From contig NZ_JAHKQI010000008.1 in NCBI RefSeq assembly GCF_018860975.1, positions 373,746 through 437,745 on the forward strand: a DNA stretch of 64,000 bases, read 5' to 3'. Numbering within the stretch: position 1 is the first letter of the stretch; the number at the start of each line of letters is the position of its first letter. Shown piece by piece: positions 29,825 through 39,024 of this stretch. A program made the translations under genes and the position numbers. Below the pieces are notes generated by a model. It did not search any database, was not told the DNA's origin, and saw only the letters and a program-made list of their open reading frames with translations. The DNA comes from Lentibacter algarum (lineage in GTDB: Bacteria > Pseudomonadota > Alphaproteobacteria > Rhodobacterales > Rhodobacteraceae).

Positions 29825-29859
29825 ACCTAGAGTTAAATCTAGAGTTAAACCTAGAGCTC
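29824..29859. repeat. Three tandem 12-base units between convergent stop codons
   Basis: Units AACCTAGAGTTA, AATCTAGAGTTA and AACCTAGAGCTC run from the last base of the lipoprotein stop to the last codons of the DUF2059 gene. Read on the minus strand, each unit repeats a stop in the frame of that gene (TAG and TAA). Confidence 0.85.
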
Positions 29860-30684
29860 TTGGGCCGGTTTGATCCCGGCCATCTTCAGCGCCAGTTGTT
29901 CGTAGCGGTCGGCCATGATCGCATATTGGATGCCGTTCATCAGCTCATAGACTTTCTGCATCACCGGATGCTCTAGCGCCAGCGCGTAGATCTCGAGCTC
30001 GTCGTCATCAAACGGCTCATAGACAGTTGCCGCCGACACCAGCGCCGCTTGCTCAAGCTCGTCTGCCATGTCTTCTGCCTGCTCGGCCATCAAGGCGCGC
30101 AGCGTGGCTTCGTCAAGGCGGTCGATCACCTCGGCGTCCGAGGCCGCAAGCAAAAACCTGATCTGCACTTCCTGTGAAGCGCGCGATCCGGTGTTTGACG
30201 GGTCAATCGCGTGGTTCATACGTTTGAGGATATCAAGCCGTTTGCCGCCGGATTGTTCTAGCTCGGCGACAATCGCCTCTCCGCGCGGGGCTTCGCCGCT
30301 GGTATCGACACTGGAATGGGCCGCATTTTCAACGGCAACAAGCCGCTGGCCAAGCTCTGTGGCATAAAAACCGGCGGCGTGAGCAAGCATCTCATCGTCC
30401 ATAGCCGCCGCAAGGAAAGACAGCGCGTCAGCTTCGATCTGTTTGGCGTCAAACACGCGGTCGGCTGTCTGTGTCCACTGCAAGCCAAAGTCGCTGGCTT
30501 CAAGCCCGAGCATCTGCGGCGCATCTTGCGCCCCAAGGCGCAGACTTTCCAGCGCCACGTCAAAACCTGTGACTGTCAGAAAGGCTTTTATCGCGTCAGT
30601 GTTGGCACCCTGATCATCGTCAGCCTGAACCGCCCCCGAAAGCGCGGCAAACACCGCAAAAACCCACACTGCAATTACTCTCAT
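29851..30684 (-). CDS. DUF2059 domain protein, exported
   Basis: A 277-residue protein with a signal peptide (MRVIAVWVFAVFAALSGAVQA) and an acidic, helical body. The segments FYATELGQRLVAVE and LEHPVMQKVYELMNGI match the DUF2059 family (periplasmic, unknown function), in which the pattern F-Y-x-T-x-x-G is typical. Here the domain may occur twice in diverged form. Start at 30684 is preferred over 30696 because GAGG lies at the right distance before it. The last codons and stop lie in the tandem repeat at 29824-29859. Confidence 0.72.
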   Translation of the reverse strand: MRVIAVWVFAVFAALSGAVQADDDQGANTDAIKAFLTVTGFDVALESLRLGAQDAPQMLGLEASDFGLQWTQTADRVFDAKQIEADALSFLAAAMDDEMLAHAAGFYATELGQRLVAVENAAHSSVDTSGEAPRGEAIVAELEQSGGKRLDILKRMNHAIDPSNTGSRASQEVQIRFLLAASDAEVIDRLDEATLRALMAEQAEDMADELEQAALVSAATVYEPFDDDELEIYALALEHPVMQKVYELMNGIQYAIMADRYEQLALKMAGIKPAQEL

Positions 30685-30813
30685 CGAAAGCCTCATTTGT
30701 TTTGTTTCTGGCAACCTACGCCTTTTGGCGGCCAACTCAAGCCTGCTAAAAGCCGTCTAGCACAAATACGCGCATCCAGATATCATCTGGCCAAGCAACC
30801 AGAAGGACGTCGC

Positions 30814-31194
30814 ATGGCAAACACCAAACCCGATAAAGTGCATGGCTTTGCGCATGTTTTGGCCGCAACGCGCTACTCACTTGCTGGCGCGCGCAGGCTT
30901 TGGGGTGAAACCGCCTTTCGCCATGAGGCGACACTTGGCGGACTCGCCTTGCTGCTCATGGCACTGGTCGGCGCGAGCCTGTCGCAACTGGCCGTCGGCC
31001 TCGTGCTGGTGTTGGTCACCTTCGCCATCGAAGCCCTCAACACTGCGCTGGAAGAGATCGTCGATCACATATCACCAGACTATTCAGACATGGCCAAACA
31101 CGCAAAAGACCTCGGCTCATTTGCTGTCATGTGCATGTTGTTCGCCAACGCAGCTTACCTTGCTTGCGTGCTCATCGTTTGCTTCAACAGCTAA
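30814..31194 (+). CDS. dgkA: Diacylglycerol kinase
   Basis: A 126-residue inner-membrane kinase with three helices that phosphorylates diacylglycerol to phosphatidic acid with ATP. The active-site signature is EALNTALEEIVD followed by the usual HAKDLGSFAV. Length is normal for the trimeric prokaryotic type. Start at 30814 gives the short cytoplasmic N-terminus; the frame is open upstream but lies over the DUF2059 gene. It ends 12 bases from the convergent gdx gene. Confidence 0.92.
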   Translation: MANTKPDKVHGFAHVLAATRYSLAGARRLWGETAFRHEATLGGLALLLMALVGASLSQLAVGLVLVLVTFAIEALNTALEEIVDHISPDYSDMAKHAKDLGSFAVMCMLFANAAYLACVLIVCFNS

Positions 31195-31206
31195 GCCGTC
31201 GCGCGC

Positions 31207-31530
31207 CTATGTGACGGGGCTTGACAGCTTCATCAGCACAATGCCCGCGACAATCAACAGTGCCGCCAAAAGCCGCAGCGGCGTGACCGCCTCTCCGAGC
31301 ATTATCACGCCCAAGGCAAAGGCCCCGACCGCTCCGATACCTGTCCAGATCGTGTAGGCGGTGCCAAGCGGCAGCGAGCGCATCGCCAGCGACAGCAAAA
31401 CAAAGCTCGCTATCATCGCAGCAAAGGTAATGCTGCTGGGCACAAGCAGCGTAAACCCTTCCGACTTTTTCATGAAGTAAGCCCAAACAATTTCGAGCAG
31501 GCCTGCGAGAACAAGATAAATCCAAGGCAT
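31207..31530 (-). CDS. gdx: Guanidinium exporter Gdx (SugE), SMR family
   Basis: A 107-residue four-helix protein, close to E. coli SugE/Gdx: it starts [20 protein letters not shown] with the coupling Glu13, and has [20 protein letters not shown] and a C-terminal [11 protein letters not shown]. The Gdx subtype exports guanidinium in exchange for protons. The assignment is supported independently by a guanidine-II riboswitch in its leader. Start at 31530; an ATG at 31554 would lie inside the riboswitch. This is the second SMR gene in the window; the one at 3214 belongs to the EmrE-like group. Confidence 0.95.
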   Translation of the reverse strand: MPWIYLVLAGLLEIVWAYFMKKSEGFTLLVPSSITFAAMIASFVLLSLAMRSLPLGTAYTIWTGIGAVGAFALGVIMLGEAVTPLRLLAALLIVAGIVLMKLSSPVT

Positions 31531-31552
31531 CACCGCGCCCTTTTCTATTCGC

Positions 31553-31595
31553 ACGGGCCGTCCCGCAAATTTCCAGAAAGCGCGGGTCGTCCCGC
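31553..31595 (-). promoter_or_regulatory. Guanidine-II riboswitch (mini-ykkC)
   Basis: On the minus strand two hairpins with ACGR loops lie in tandem: GCGGG-ACGA-CCCGC (31595-31582) and GCGGG-ACGG-CCCGT (31566-31553), with a 15-base linker. Identical small stems with ACGR loops define the guanidine-II aptamer, in which two hairpins bind guanidinium and dimerise. The second hairpin ends 22 bases before the gdx ATG and about 10 before AGGG, so translational control by freeing the ribosome binding site is likely. Confidence 0.9.
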
Positions 31596-31647
31596 TTGAG
31601 TCTGCTTAGCGATACGCTGACCAGCGGTCAACACTCTGCCAGCGCAC

Positions 31648-33120
31648 CTAAAACGCCCGCGCCGCCACAACCGCTTTTTGCCAGCGCGCATAGCTGGCCT
31701 CGCGGCTCTCTGCGTCCATCTTTGGCACAAAGGAGCGTTCAAGCTGCCACATCCTGGCAAAGCCCTCGTGGCCCTCATAAAGCCCTGCGCGCTGTCCGGC
31801 GAGCCATGCGGCGCCAAGCGCTGTTGTTTCCAAGATCACCGGCCTGTCCACCTGCGCGCCTGTGATGTCGGCCAGAAACTGCATCGTCCAGTCGGACGCC
31901 GTCATGCCGCCGTCAACGCGCAACGCCGCCTCCGCCGTGCTGCCCCAATCCGAGCGCATTGCCTCAAGTAAGTCTCGTGTCTGAAAGCCGACCGATTGTA
32001 ACGCTGCGCGGGCCATTTCCTTTGGCCCTGTGTTACGTGTCAGCCCGAACACCGCACCACGTGCATTCGCGTCCCAGTAAGGCGCGCCAAGGCCGGTGAA
32101 GGCCGGCACAATGACGACCCCCTCCTCGGCCCCTTCAGCCAGTGCCTGTGTCTCAGAAGCTTCGTCAATCATTTGCAAGCCGTCGCGCAGCCATTGCACC
32201 ACCGCCCCGGCAATAAAGATCGAGCCCTCCAGCGCATATGTCACCTCGCCGTTAAGCTGATAGGCGATCGTCGTCAGCAGGCGGTTCTCCGAGAGCACTG
32301 GCTCGCTCCCTGTGTTGAGCAAAGCAAAACACCCCGTGCCATAGGTCGCTTTCAGCATCCCCGGTTCAAAACACCCCTGCCCGATTGTGGCCGCTTGCTG
32401 GTCTCCGGCCATGCCGAGCACCGGAACCGCTCCGCCGAACAGCTCGCAGATGCCAAAGTCGGCCGCACAGTCTTTCACCTCGGGCAACAATGCCTGCGGG
32501 ATGTTGAGCATGTCGCACATATCCTCAGACCACGCCCCCTCGCGAATGTCGTAAAGCATGGTGCGTGCCGCGTTGGTGGCGTCGGTTGCATGCACCTTCC
32601 CGCCTGTCAGCTTCCACAACAGCCAGCTATCGACAGTGCCAAAAGCCAGCTCACCCGCCTCGGCCCTGCTGCGTGCGCCCTCAATGTTGTCGAGCAACCA
32701 CGCCAGCTTGGTGCCGCTAAAATACGGATCAAGCAGCAGGCCGGTTTGCCGCCGCACAGCCGCCTCATGCCCCGCATCTTTAAGGGCGTCACACATTTCA
32801 GCGGTGCGCCTGTCTTGCCAAACAATCGCATTGTGCAGCGCCTCGCCCGTGGCGCGATCCCACAGCAGCGTTGTTTCACGCTGGTTGGTGATGCCGATCG
32901 CCGCCAGATCACCCCCGGTCAGCCCTGCGTTCTTAAGGGCAACTTCACAAGTCTGCCTGACACTGCTCCAGATATCCTCGGCACGGTGCTCGACCCAACC
33001 GGAGGCGGGGAATATCTGCTCGAACTCCTCCTGAGCACTGGCAACGGGGCGCATATCGGCATCAAAGATGATCGCGCGCGAGCTTGTCGTCCCTTGATCA
33101 ATCGCCAGAATGTAGCTCAT
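31648..33120 (-). CDS. glpK: Glycerol kinase
   Basis: A 490-residue FGGY-family kinase that makes sn-glycerol 3-phosphate from glycerol and ATP. The N-terminal phosphate motif is [20 protein letters not shown] features include [15 protein letters not shown] and [12 protein letters not shown], and the late adenosine-binding motif is [16 protein letters not shown]. Start at 33120 follows AGGGAG. It begins one base after the glpD stop, so the two form a glpDK operon. Confidence 0.96.
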   Translation of the reverse strand: MSYILAIDQGTTSSRAIIFDADMRPVASAQEEFEQIFPASGWVEHRAEDIWSSVRQTCEVALKNAGLTGGDLAAIGITNQRETTLLWDRATGEALHNAIVWQDRRTAEMCDALKDAGHEAAVRRQTGLLLDPYFSGTKLAWLLDNIEGARSRAEAGELAFGTVDSWLLWKLTGGKVHATDATNAARTMLYDIREGAWSEDMCDMLNIPQALLPEVKDCAADFGICELFGGAVPVLGMAGDQQAATIGQGCFEPGMLKATYGTGCFALLNTGSEPVLSENRLLTTIAYQLNGEVTYALEGSIFIAGAVVQWLRDGLQMIDEASETQALAEGAEEGVVIVPAFTGLGAPYWDANARGAVFGLTRNTGPKEMARAALQSVGFQTRDLLEAMRSDWGSTAEAALRVDGGMTASDWTMQFLADITGAQVDRPVILETTALGAAWLAGQRAGLYEGHEGFARMWQLERSFVPKMDAESREASYARWQKAVVAARAF

Positions 33121-33121
33121 G

Positions 33122-34672
33122 CTAAGCTCCCTTTTGCAGATAGGCCTCAAGCGCTTGGCGGCCTTTGGCATCAATCTTCAGCCCGAGTTTACTGCGCCGC
33201 CAGAGAATGTCATCAGCCTCGCGCGCAAACTCGTGCTCTACCAGCCAGTCAACCTCGCGCGCCGTTAGCCCTGCGCCAAAGGCCTCGCCAAGGTCTTCAA
33301 GCTTGTTTGCACCAGCCAAAAGCGCCTGCGCATCAAGCCCGTAAGCCCGCATCAACCGGCGGGTTTGATCAGCTTCCAGAAAGCCGAACATCGCTTGCAA
33401 ACGCGCAACCTCTGCATCAAAGGCCTGCACATCAAAGTCACCGCCTGGCAAAGCCGCCTCTTGCGTCCAAGCGCCTGTGGCCTGTTCAAAGAAGCCTGAA
33501 AGCTTCTCACACCCCGCCTCGGCCAGCTTGCGATAGGTGGTGATCTTTCCGCCAAAGACCGTCAGCAATGGTGCGGTTTCGCCCTCAAGTCTGAGCTCAT
33601 AGTCGCGTGTCGCGGCGGCGGCGTCCCCCGCGCCTTCGTCTTGCAGAGGGCGCACGCCGGAGTATGTCCAGACGATGTCTTGCTCGGTGATGCCTTGCTC
33701 GAAATACCGGTTGGCGAAATCGAGTAAATACTGTTGCTCCTCGGGCGTGCAAACAGCCCGCGCGTCAGGCCTGTCGTGCTCGGCGTCGGTGGTGCCAATC
33801 AGGGTGAAGTCTTGCTCATAGGGAATAGCAAAAATGATGCGCCCGTCAGAGCCTTGAAAGAAGTAGCATTTATTGTGATCATAGAGCTTGCGGGTGACGA
33901 TATGCGAGCCGCGCACCAGCCGGATATCACCACGCATTGGGGTTTCAATCGTGCCATCAAGCACGTCGGAAACCCAAGGGCCGGCGGCGTTCACCAAGGC
34001 CCGCGCTTTGAGCACTCCTTGCTCGGTGTTCACATGCCACAGCGCGCCCTCACGCTTGGCCGAAAGCACCTTGCAGCGCGTGCGAATATCCGCGCCGAGC
34101 TTTGCAGCATCTCGCGCATTGAGTGCCACCAAACGCGCGTCATCAACCCAGCAATCGGAATATTCATAAGCCCGCCTGAACTTGGCCTTCAGCGGTTTGC
34201 CCTCGGGGCTATTTGCAAGGCTCAAACGCGTTGTCGCAGGCAAAATCTTGCGCCCGCCCATGCTGTCATACAGGAACAGGCCAAGCCTGATCAGCCAGTT
34301 TGGCCGCCGGCCCTTAAGCCACGGCATGAACAGCCCCAACAGCTTTGAACTCGGCGTGCCGCCCTCAAAACGCATGTCGTTTGACAGTGGCAAGACAAAG
34401 CGCATCGGCCATGAAATATGCGGCATATTCCGGAGCAGAACTTCGCGCTCTTTCAGGGCTTCTCGCACCAGCCGGAACTCGAAATACTCAAGATAGCGCA
34501 GCCCGCCGTGAAACAGCTTGGTTGACGCCGACGAGGTGCCAGAGGCCAAGTCGCCCTGCTCGGCCAAACACACGCTAAGCCCGCGCCCTGCGGCGTCACG
34601 CGCAATGCCGCAGCCATTGACACCACCACCAATGATAAACACGTCGTAAACTGTCTCGGGCTCGCGGCTCAT
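33122..34672 (-). CDS. glpD: Glycerol-3-phosphate dehydrogenase (FAD, GlpD type)
   Basis: A 516-residue membrane-associated flavoprotein that oxidises sn-glycerol 3-phosphate to dihydroxyacetone phosphate and passes electrons to quinone. FAD is bound through [20 protein letters not shown] near the N-terminus; the family signature [18 protein letters not shown] follows. Start at 34672 ([10 protein letters not shown]) has GGAG six bases upstream; an ATG at 34684 is less likely. Together with glpK it allows use of glycerol. No glpR or glycerol transporter gene is visible in the window. Confidence 0.96.
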   Translation of the reverse strand: MSREPETVYDVFIIGGGVNGCGIARDAAGRGLSVCLAEQGDLASGTSSASTKLFHGGLRYLEYFEFRLVREALKEREVLLRNMPHISWPMRFVLPLSNDMRFEGGTPSSKLLGLFMPWLKGRRPNWLIRLGLFLYDSMGGRKILPATTRLSLANSPEGKPLKAKFRRAYEYSDCWVDDARLVALNARDAAKLGADIRTRCKVLSAKREGALWHVNTEQGVLKARALVNAAGPWVSDVLDGTIETPMRGDIRLVRGSHIVTRKLYDHNKCYFFQGSDGRIIFAIPYEQDFTLIGTTDAEHDRPDARAVCTPEEQQYLLDFANRYFEQGITEQDIVWTYSGVRPLQDEGAGDAAAATRDYELRLEGETAPLLTVFGGKITTYRKLAEAGCEKLSGFFEQATGAWTQEAALPGGDFDVQAFDAEVARLQAMFGFLEADQTRRLMRAYGLDAQALLAGANKLEDLGEAFGAGLTAREVDWLVEHEFAREADDILWRRSKLGLKIDAKGRQALEAYLQKGA

Positions 34673-34838
34673 AGCTGTCTCCATACGCCGCTTATGGCGC
34701 GCTTTGCAGATGAAGAAAAATCAAAGTTTTGCAACCTGAGCCTAACCAAACGTCACAAAACCCAGAAATTGCAGCTTTTGCGGGCAAGTTTTGCCGCATT
34801 TTGCAGTGATGTTTGCGGAGAACCAGCAGGAGGCCGCT

Positions 34839-35015
34839 ATGCAGATCGTCAACAGCAAACCGACACAAGCCCGCCACGCGCGGCTGTTTGAGCTCATCCG
34901 CCAGCAAGACATTGCTGCGGCATGTTCTGCCAAATCAACACAACACACCGATGATCTGAACGATGCGCAGCGCTTCATTGAAGCCGCAAGCAATACGCTT
35001 AAAGTTGCAGTTTAA
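34839..35015 (+). CDS. Small protein of unknown function (58 residues)
   Basis: A 58-residue frame with a perfect AGGAGG five bases before ATG 34839: MQIVNSKPTQARHARLF at the start and FIEAASNTLKVAV at the end. It is basic at the N-terminus, has no hydrophobic segment and matches no family I know. It lies between divergent glpD and the convergent rlmE gene, ending two bases from the rlmE stop. The strong ribosome binding site is the main support. Confidence 0.55.
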   Translation: MQIVNSKPTQARHARLFELIRQQDIAAACSAKSTQHTDDLNDAQRFIEAASNTLKVAV

Positions 35016-35017
35016 GA

Positions 35018-35731
35018 TTAACCCCTAAAGCCAGTTGCTACAACGAATTTTTCAGAGCTATCACTGCGAGAACTCGGCGGTTTCACGTTCATAACCTTGG
35101 TGAACTTCTGCTTCAAAAGCTTTTGTAAATCGCCTTCGGCACCACCGGCCAAAACCTTGGCAACAAAGGTGCCACCGTCTTCCAGAACGTCAAATGCAAA
35201 GTATGCCGCAGCCTCGCAAAGCGAGATAATGCGCAAATGGTCGGTCTGTTTGTGGCCCGAGCTAGAGGCCGCCATGTCGCTCATCACCACATCGGCCTTA
35301 CCACCAAGCCACTCTTTGACTTTGTCATCAGCGCCCTCATCCATGAAATCGAGAACATGGATCTCGGCACCTGTGAGCGAGTCGACCTCTTGCAGGTCAA
35401 CACCCAGAATTGTGCCTTTCGGCCCCTTGCCCTCACCAAGCGCATTGATGCGTGGCACAGCGACTTGCAGCCAGCCACCAGGGGCACAGCCAAGGTCAAC
35501 CACCCGCGCACCGGGAACCAGAAAGCCGATCTTGTCATCAAGCTCCATGATCTTGAAGGCCGCACGGCCACGATAGCCCTCGGCCTGCGCGCGTGCCACG
35601 TAAGGGTCGTTCAGCTGCCGTTGTAGCCAGCGCGTCGACGAGTTCGTTCGCCCCCGCGCTGTCTTTACCTTAACCTTCAGGTCGCGTTGCCCGCGCCCTG
35701 ATGTGTTCTTACCGTCCGGTTTTTTTGCCAT
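35018..35731 (-). CDS. rlmE: 23S rRNA (uridine-2552-2'-O) methyltransferase
   Basis: A 237-residue SAM-dependent enzyme (RrmJ/FtsJ) that methylates U2552 in the A loop of 23S rRNA at a late stage of 50S assembly. The SAM motif is [16 protein letters not shown]. The K-D-K-E tetrad is represented by Lys in [11 protein letters not shown], Asp in DVVMSDMA, Lys in TFVAKVLAG and Glu near the C-terminus. A basic N-terminal tail of about 25 residues is normal. It lies 12 bases downstream of the ppx/gppA stop, so the two may be co-transcribed. Confidence 0.95.
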   Translation of the reverse strand: MAKKPDGKNTSGRGQRDLKVKVKTARGRTNSSTRWLQRQLNDPYVARAQAEGYRGRAAFKIMELDDKIGFLVPGARVVDLGCAPGGWLQVAVPRINALGEGKGPKGTILGVDLQEVDSLTGAEIHVLDFMDEGADDKVKEWLGGKADVVMSDMAASSSGHKQTDHLRIISLCEAAAYFAFDVLEDGGTFVAKVLAGGAEGDLQKLLKQKFTKVMNVKPPSSRSDSSEKFVVATGFRG

Positions 35732-35743
35732 ATCAACTCCGGC

Positions 35744-36856
35744 CTAATGCGGCTCGTCCTCCAAAACGCCATCGGCGCTCATTTGTGCGTATAACAGCCC
35801 CTCGCGCAAACCGCGATCAGCAACACTCAGCTTGTCTGTTGGCCAGCAGCGCATCAAGGCCTGCAAAATGGCACTACCCGACATGATCAGCGCTTGCCTG
35901 TCTTGGCCAATGCGCGGATCTTTGCGCCGTCCCTCTGGCCCAAGCACCAGATAATCCCGTATCACCTTGTCAATCTGTTCCGAACTCATGCGCAGACCAT
36001 CAACTTTGGTGCGATCATAGCGCTTGAGGCCAAGGTGGCTCGCCGCAACGGTGGTCACTGTTCCCGATGTGCCCACGATCTGAAACCCCTCGCGGGATTG
36101 CTGATCTTGATAGGGCGAGAACTCCGACAGGTTTTCTTCGAAAAACCAGCTCATCAAGGCAAAGCGCGCTGCGTCATCCTCAACATCAACAAACTGGTCT
36201 TTGAGCGTCGCAACCCCAAGCGGAACCGAGATCCAGTCAACCACTTTTGCCTCGGGATACGCACTGCCTTCTCGGTTAAAGCCGCGTTTCATTTGCATGA
36301 TCGAGCGCGCCCTGTCGCGCTTTGGCACGGCCGACAAGTCAATCCAAACAAGTTCGGTTGAACCTCCGCCAATGTCGACCACCAACAACTGCTCTGTCTT
36401 GCGGCTGACAAGTGGCGCACAGGATATCACCGCCAGCCTCGCCTCTTCCTCCGGCGCAATAATTTCAAGTTGCAGCCCCGTTTCGCGGCGCACTTTGGCC
36501 ATGAACTCCTTGGAGTTCTCCGCACGCCGACAGGCTTCGGTTGCCACAAGCCGCATCCGTTTGACTTTGTGTCGCCGCAGCTTTTGCTGGCAGGTTTTCA
36601 GGGCTTGTATCGTGCGTTGCATCGAGCTGCGCGAGAGCTTCCCGGTGCTTTCCAGCCCGGCGCCAAGTTGCACAGATTTGGAATAGCTATCAACAACATG
36701 GAACTGACTGCCCTTGGGTTGGGCAATCAACATCCGACAGCTATTTGTGCCAAGGTCCAGCGCGGCATACAATTGCTCTGGGCTCGGCGTTTTCGGCGCG
36801 GGGCTCTCTACCGGTTTCGGGACTGCGCCCGCACCTTCGGGACGCTTGGGCGTCAT
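35744..36856 (-). CDS. ppx: Ppx/GppA family exopolyphosphatase/pppGpp phosphohydrolase
   Basis: A 370-residue ASKHA-fold phosphatase. The two phosphate motifs are ALDLGTNSCRMLIA and VVDIGGGSTELVW. Family members release phosphate from polyphosphate or convert pppGpp to ppGpp. The protein has a proline-rich N-terminus (residues 2-25) and no C-terminal HD-like extension, so it is a short form. Which of the two activities it has cannot be read from sequence. Start at 36856 because GGAGG lies eight bases upstream; an ATG 15 bases earlier overlaps that site. Confidence 0.9.
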   Translation of the reverse strand: MTPKRPEGAGAVPKPVESPAPKTPSPEQLYAALDLGTNSCRMLIAQPKGSQFHVVDSYSKSVQLGAGLESTGKLSRSSMQRTIQALKTCQQKLRRHKVKRMRLVATEACRRAENSKEFMAKVRRETGLQLEIIAPEEEARLAVISCAPLVSRKTEQLLVVDIGGGSTELVWIDLSAVPKRDRARSIMQMKRGFNREGSAYPEAKVVDWISVPLGVATLKDQFVDVEDDAARFALMSWFFEENLSEFSPYQDQQSREGFQIVGTSGTVTTVAASHLGLKRYDRTKVDGLRMSSEQIDKVIRDYLVLGPEGRRKDPRIGQDRQALIMSGSAILQALMRCWPTDKLSVADRGLREGLLYAQMSADGVLEDEPH

Positions 36857-36957
36857 CGTAACGCCCTCCATTTCAAGTTGTCTTCAACCTAGGTCGCGCT
36901 CGCCGGTTTCGCAAGAGCAAACGCGCAGCTAAGTGATTTCACTTGGTCGTTACAAGC

Positions 36958-36975
36958 CTGTCATCATAGAGTCAT
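36958..36975 (+). promoter_or_regulatory. Pho box upstream of phoX
   Basis: CTGTCATCATAGAGTCAT fits the PhoB site of two 7-base half-sites spaced 11 bases apart (consensus CTGTCAT-N4-CTGTCAT): the first half is perfect, the second matches at five of seven. It lies 73 bases before the phosphatase start. Phosphate-starvation induction is the likely meaning. Confidence 0.65.
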
Positions 36976-37047
36976 GCAACACCGCCAAAAGCCCCATACG
37001 GTTGCCGCAAGGGCAAGCAAATCTGACACTCTTCTGGAGCTTCACGA

Positions 37048-38937
37048 ATGACTGACAAAATTGCAGATAGCCACAACCTAACCTTTGATGACTTTGACGA
37101 AGTCGTAAACCCGCGCCTGCTTGAGCCCGAGTTTGACAACATCGTTGAAGCTGCGCTTTCACGTCGCGGCTTCCTTGGTGGCGTCCTTGCGCTTGGCTCG
37201 GTTACGGCCCTTGGCGGCGGGCTTCTGCCCTCGAGCGCGCGCGCTCAAAACAGCCGTTTTGCCTTTGAAAACATTGAAATGAGCACCGCAGACACCGTTA
37301 AGCTGCCCGCTGGCTTCAAATCAGAAATCGTCGCGCGATGGGGCGATCCTATTTTCTCGGACACACCGGAGTTTGACCCCGCAACCCGTGGCACTGCCGA
37401 GACCCAAGCCCGCGCCTTTGGCGACAACACCGATGGTATGGATGTGTTCTTTCACCAAGGCCACACGCTGCTCGTGGTCAACAACGAATACACCAACCGC
37501 TCGGTGATCTGGGGCAATCAGCCCGAAAGCGGCCCCGATGAGGACGCTGTCACAAAAGGCATGATGGCGCATGGCGTCACCGTGGTCGAGATGGTTGATG
37601 GCGACGCCGGTTGGCAGATCCTCAAGGACAGCCCCTTCAACCGCCGCATCACACCGCAAACCGAGATGCTGATGACAGGCCCCGCCGCGGGCCATGAGCT
37701 GTTAAAAACCGAGGCCGACCCATCAGGCACAAAGCCGCTTGGCACATGGAACAACTGCGGCAACGGCCTCACGCCTTGGGGCACCTATCTTGCTTGTGAA
37801 GAGAACTTCAACGGTTACTTCTCGGCCGAAGACGAAGCCCACAAGGTAAATGCCGACCTCAAGCGCTACGGCATTTCGTCCAAAGACTGGGGCTACCGCT
37901 GGGCCAGCATTGATCCGCGCTTTGACGTGGCCAAAAACCCCAACGAACCAAACCGCGCTGGCTATGTCGTCGAGATCGACCCGACAGATGCCAGCTCAAC
38001 CCCCAAAAAGCGCAGCGCCCTTGGCCGCTTCAAGCATGAAAATGCCGAATGCGTGGTCAACAATGACGGCAAGCTGGTGATCTACATGGGCGACGACGAG
38101 CGCGGTGAGTTCCTTTACCGCTATGTCTCGGACAACCCCTATGCACCGGGCGTCGACACCGATGATCTGATGGAAAACGGCACGCTTTACGCGGCCAAGT
38201 TCCACGACACCGGCGCTGGTGAATGGCTTGAACTGTCTGAAGACGCCACCGGAATGAGCAAAGCCGAAATTTGTGTTCATACCCGCCAAGCCGCATCAAA
38301 AGTTGGCGCAACCACGATGGACAGGCCAGAGTGGGTCGCCGCCAACCCCAACGCTGCCGAAGTTTACTGCGCGCTGACCAACAACAAAAACCGCGGTATC
38401 AAGCCCAACGCTGGCGGTGATTTCACTCCTGTAGGCGGCGTCAACCCGCGCGAGGCCAACAAATACGGCCAGATCGTGCGTTGGAAGCCAAACGGCGAAG
38501 ACCACACAGCAGACGGTTTTGCATGGGATCTCTACGTAATGGCAGGCAACCCCGAGGTGCACGAAGACGCGCGCCGCGGCTCGGCCAATGTTCACGCAGG
38601 CAATATGTTCAACTCCCCCGACGGGCTGCGTTTTGACGAAAGCGGGCTGCTTTGGATCCAGACCGACGGCAAATACTCAAACGAAGGTGACTTTGCCGGA
38701 CAAGGCAACAACCAGATGCTCGCGGGCGACCCCGTAACAGGAGAAATCCGCCGCTTTCTGGTTGGCCCGAATGAATGCGAAGTCACTGGGCTTTCGTGGT
38801 CACACGACCGCCGCACAATGTTTGTCGGCATCCAGCACCCCGGCGAAGACGGCAACAGCCAGTGGCCTGATGGCAACGATGTGCCGCGCTCGGCCATTAT
38901 TGCTGTGCGCCGCGAAGACGGTGGCGTGGTCGGCTAA
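37048..38937 (+). CDS. phoX: PhoX-type alkaline phosphatase (DUF839), Tat-exported
   Basis: A 629-residue exported enzyme of the PhoX family. A twin-arginine motif lies unusually deep (about residue 39, SRRGFLGGVLALGSV), followed by a signal core ending AQN; PhoX proteins often have such long N-terminal regions. Conserved segments include HGVTVVEM, GTWNNCGNGLTPWGTYLACEEN and GRFKHENAECVV. The family binds calcium and iron and removes phosphate from esters in the periplasm or outside. A Pho box upstream supports a role in phosphate stress. The stop codon lies in a 12-base tandem repeat. Confidence 0.88.
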   Translation: MTDKIADSHNLTFDDFDEVVNPRLLEPEFDNIVEAALSRRGFLGGVLALGSVTALGGGLLPSSARAQNSRFAFENIEMSTADTVKLPAGFKSEIVARWGDPIFSDTPEFDPATRGTAETQARAFGDNTDGMDVFFHQGHTLLVVNNEYTNRSVIWGNQPESGPDEDAVTKGMMAHGVTVVEMVDGDAGWQILKDSPFNRRITPQTEMLMTGPAAGHELLKTEADPSGTKPLGTWNNCGNGLTPWGTYLACEENFNGYFSAEDEAHKVNADLKRYGISSKDWGYRWASIDPRFDVAKNPNEPNRAGYVVEIDPTDASSTPKKRSALGRFKHENAECVVNNDGKLVIYMGDDERGEFLYRYVSDNPYAPGVDTDDLMENGTLYAAKFHDTGAGEWLELSEDATGMSKAEICVHTRQAASKVGATTMDRPEWVAANPNAAEVYCALTNNKNRGIKPNAGGDFTPVGGVNPREANKYGQIVRWKPNGEDHTADGFAWDLYVMAGNPEVHEDARRGSANVHAGNMFNSPDGLRFDESGLLWIQTDGKYSNEGDFAGQGNNQMLAGDPVTGEIRRFLVGPNECEVTGLSWSHDRRTMFVGIQHPGEDGNSQWPDGNDVPRSAIIAVRREDGGVVG

Positions 38938-38964
38938 TCTGTCGGCTAAACTGTCGGCTAAACC
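38929..38964. repeat. Three tandem 12-base units at the phoX stop codon
   Basis: Units GTCGGCTAATCT, GTCGGCTAAACT and GTCGGCTAAACC start in the last codons of phoX. Each carries TAA in the frame of phoX, so the stop codon is repeated three times. Confidence 0.9.
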
Positions 38965-38990
38965 ACCTCACCATTATCATGAGCAAAATG

Positions 38991-39024
38991 CAGGGGCGTC
39001 ATTCTGGCGTCCCTGTTACTTTTC
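38991..39024 (+). terminator. Rho-independent terminator after phoX
   Basis: CAGGGGCG (38991-38998) pairs with CGTCCCTG (39008-39015), with one G-T pair, followed by TTACTTTTC. Confidence 0.65.

Noticed and set aside
32173-33543. Open frame of 456 codons on the plus strand
   Set aside because: Lies antisense to glpK and the end of glpD, has low-complexity Arg/His/Gln composition and no ribosome binding site; a shadow of GC-biased codons.
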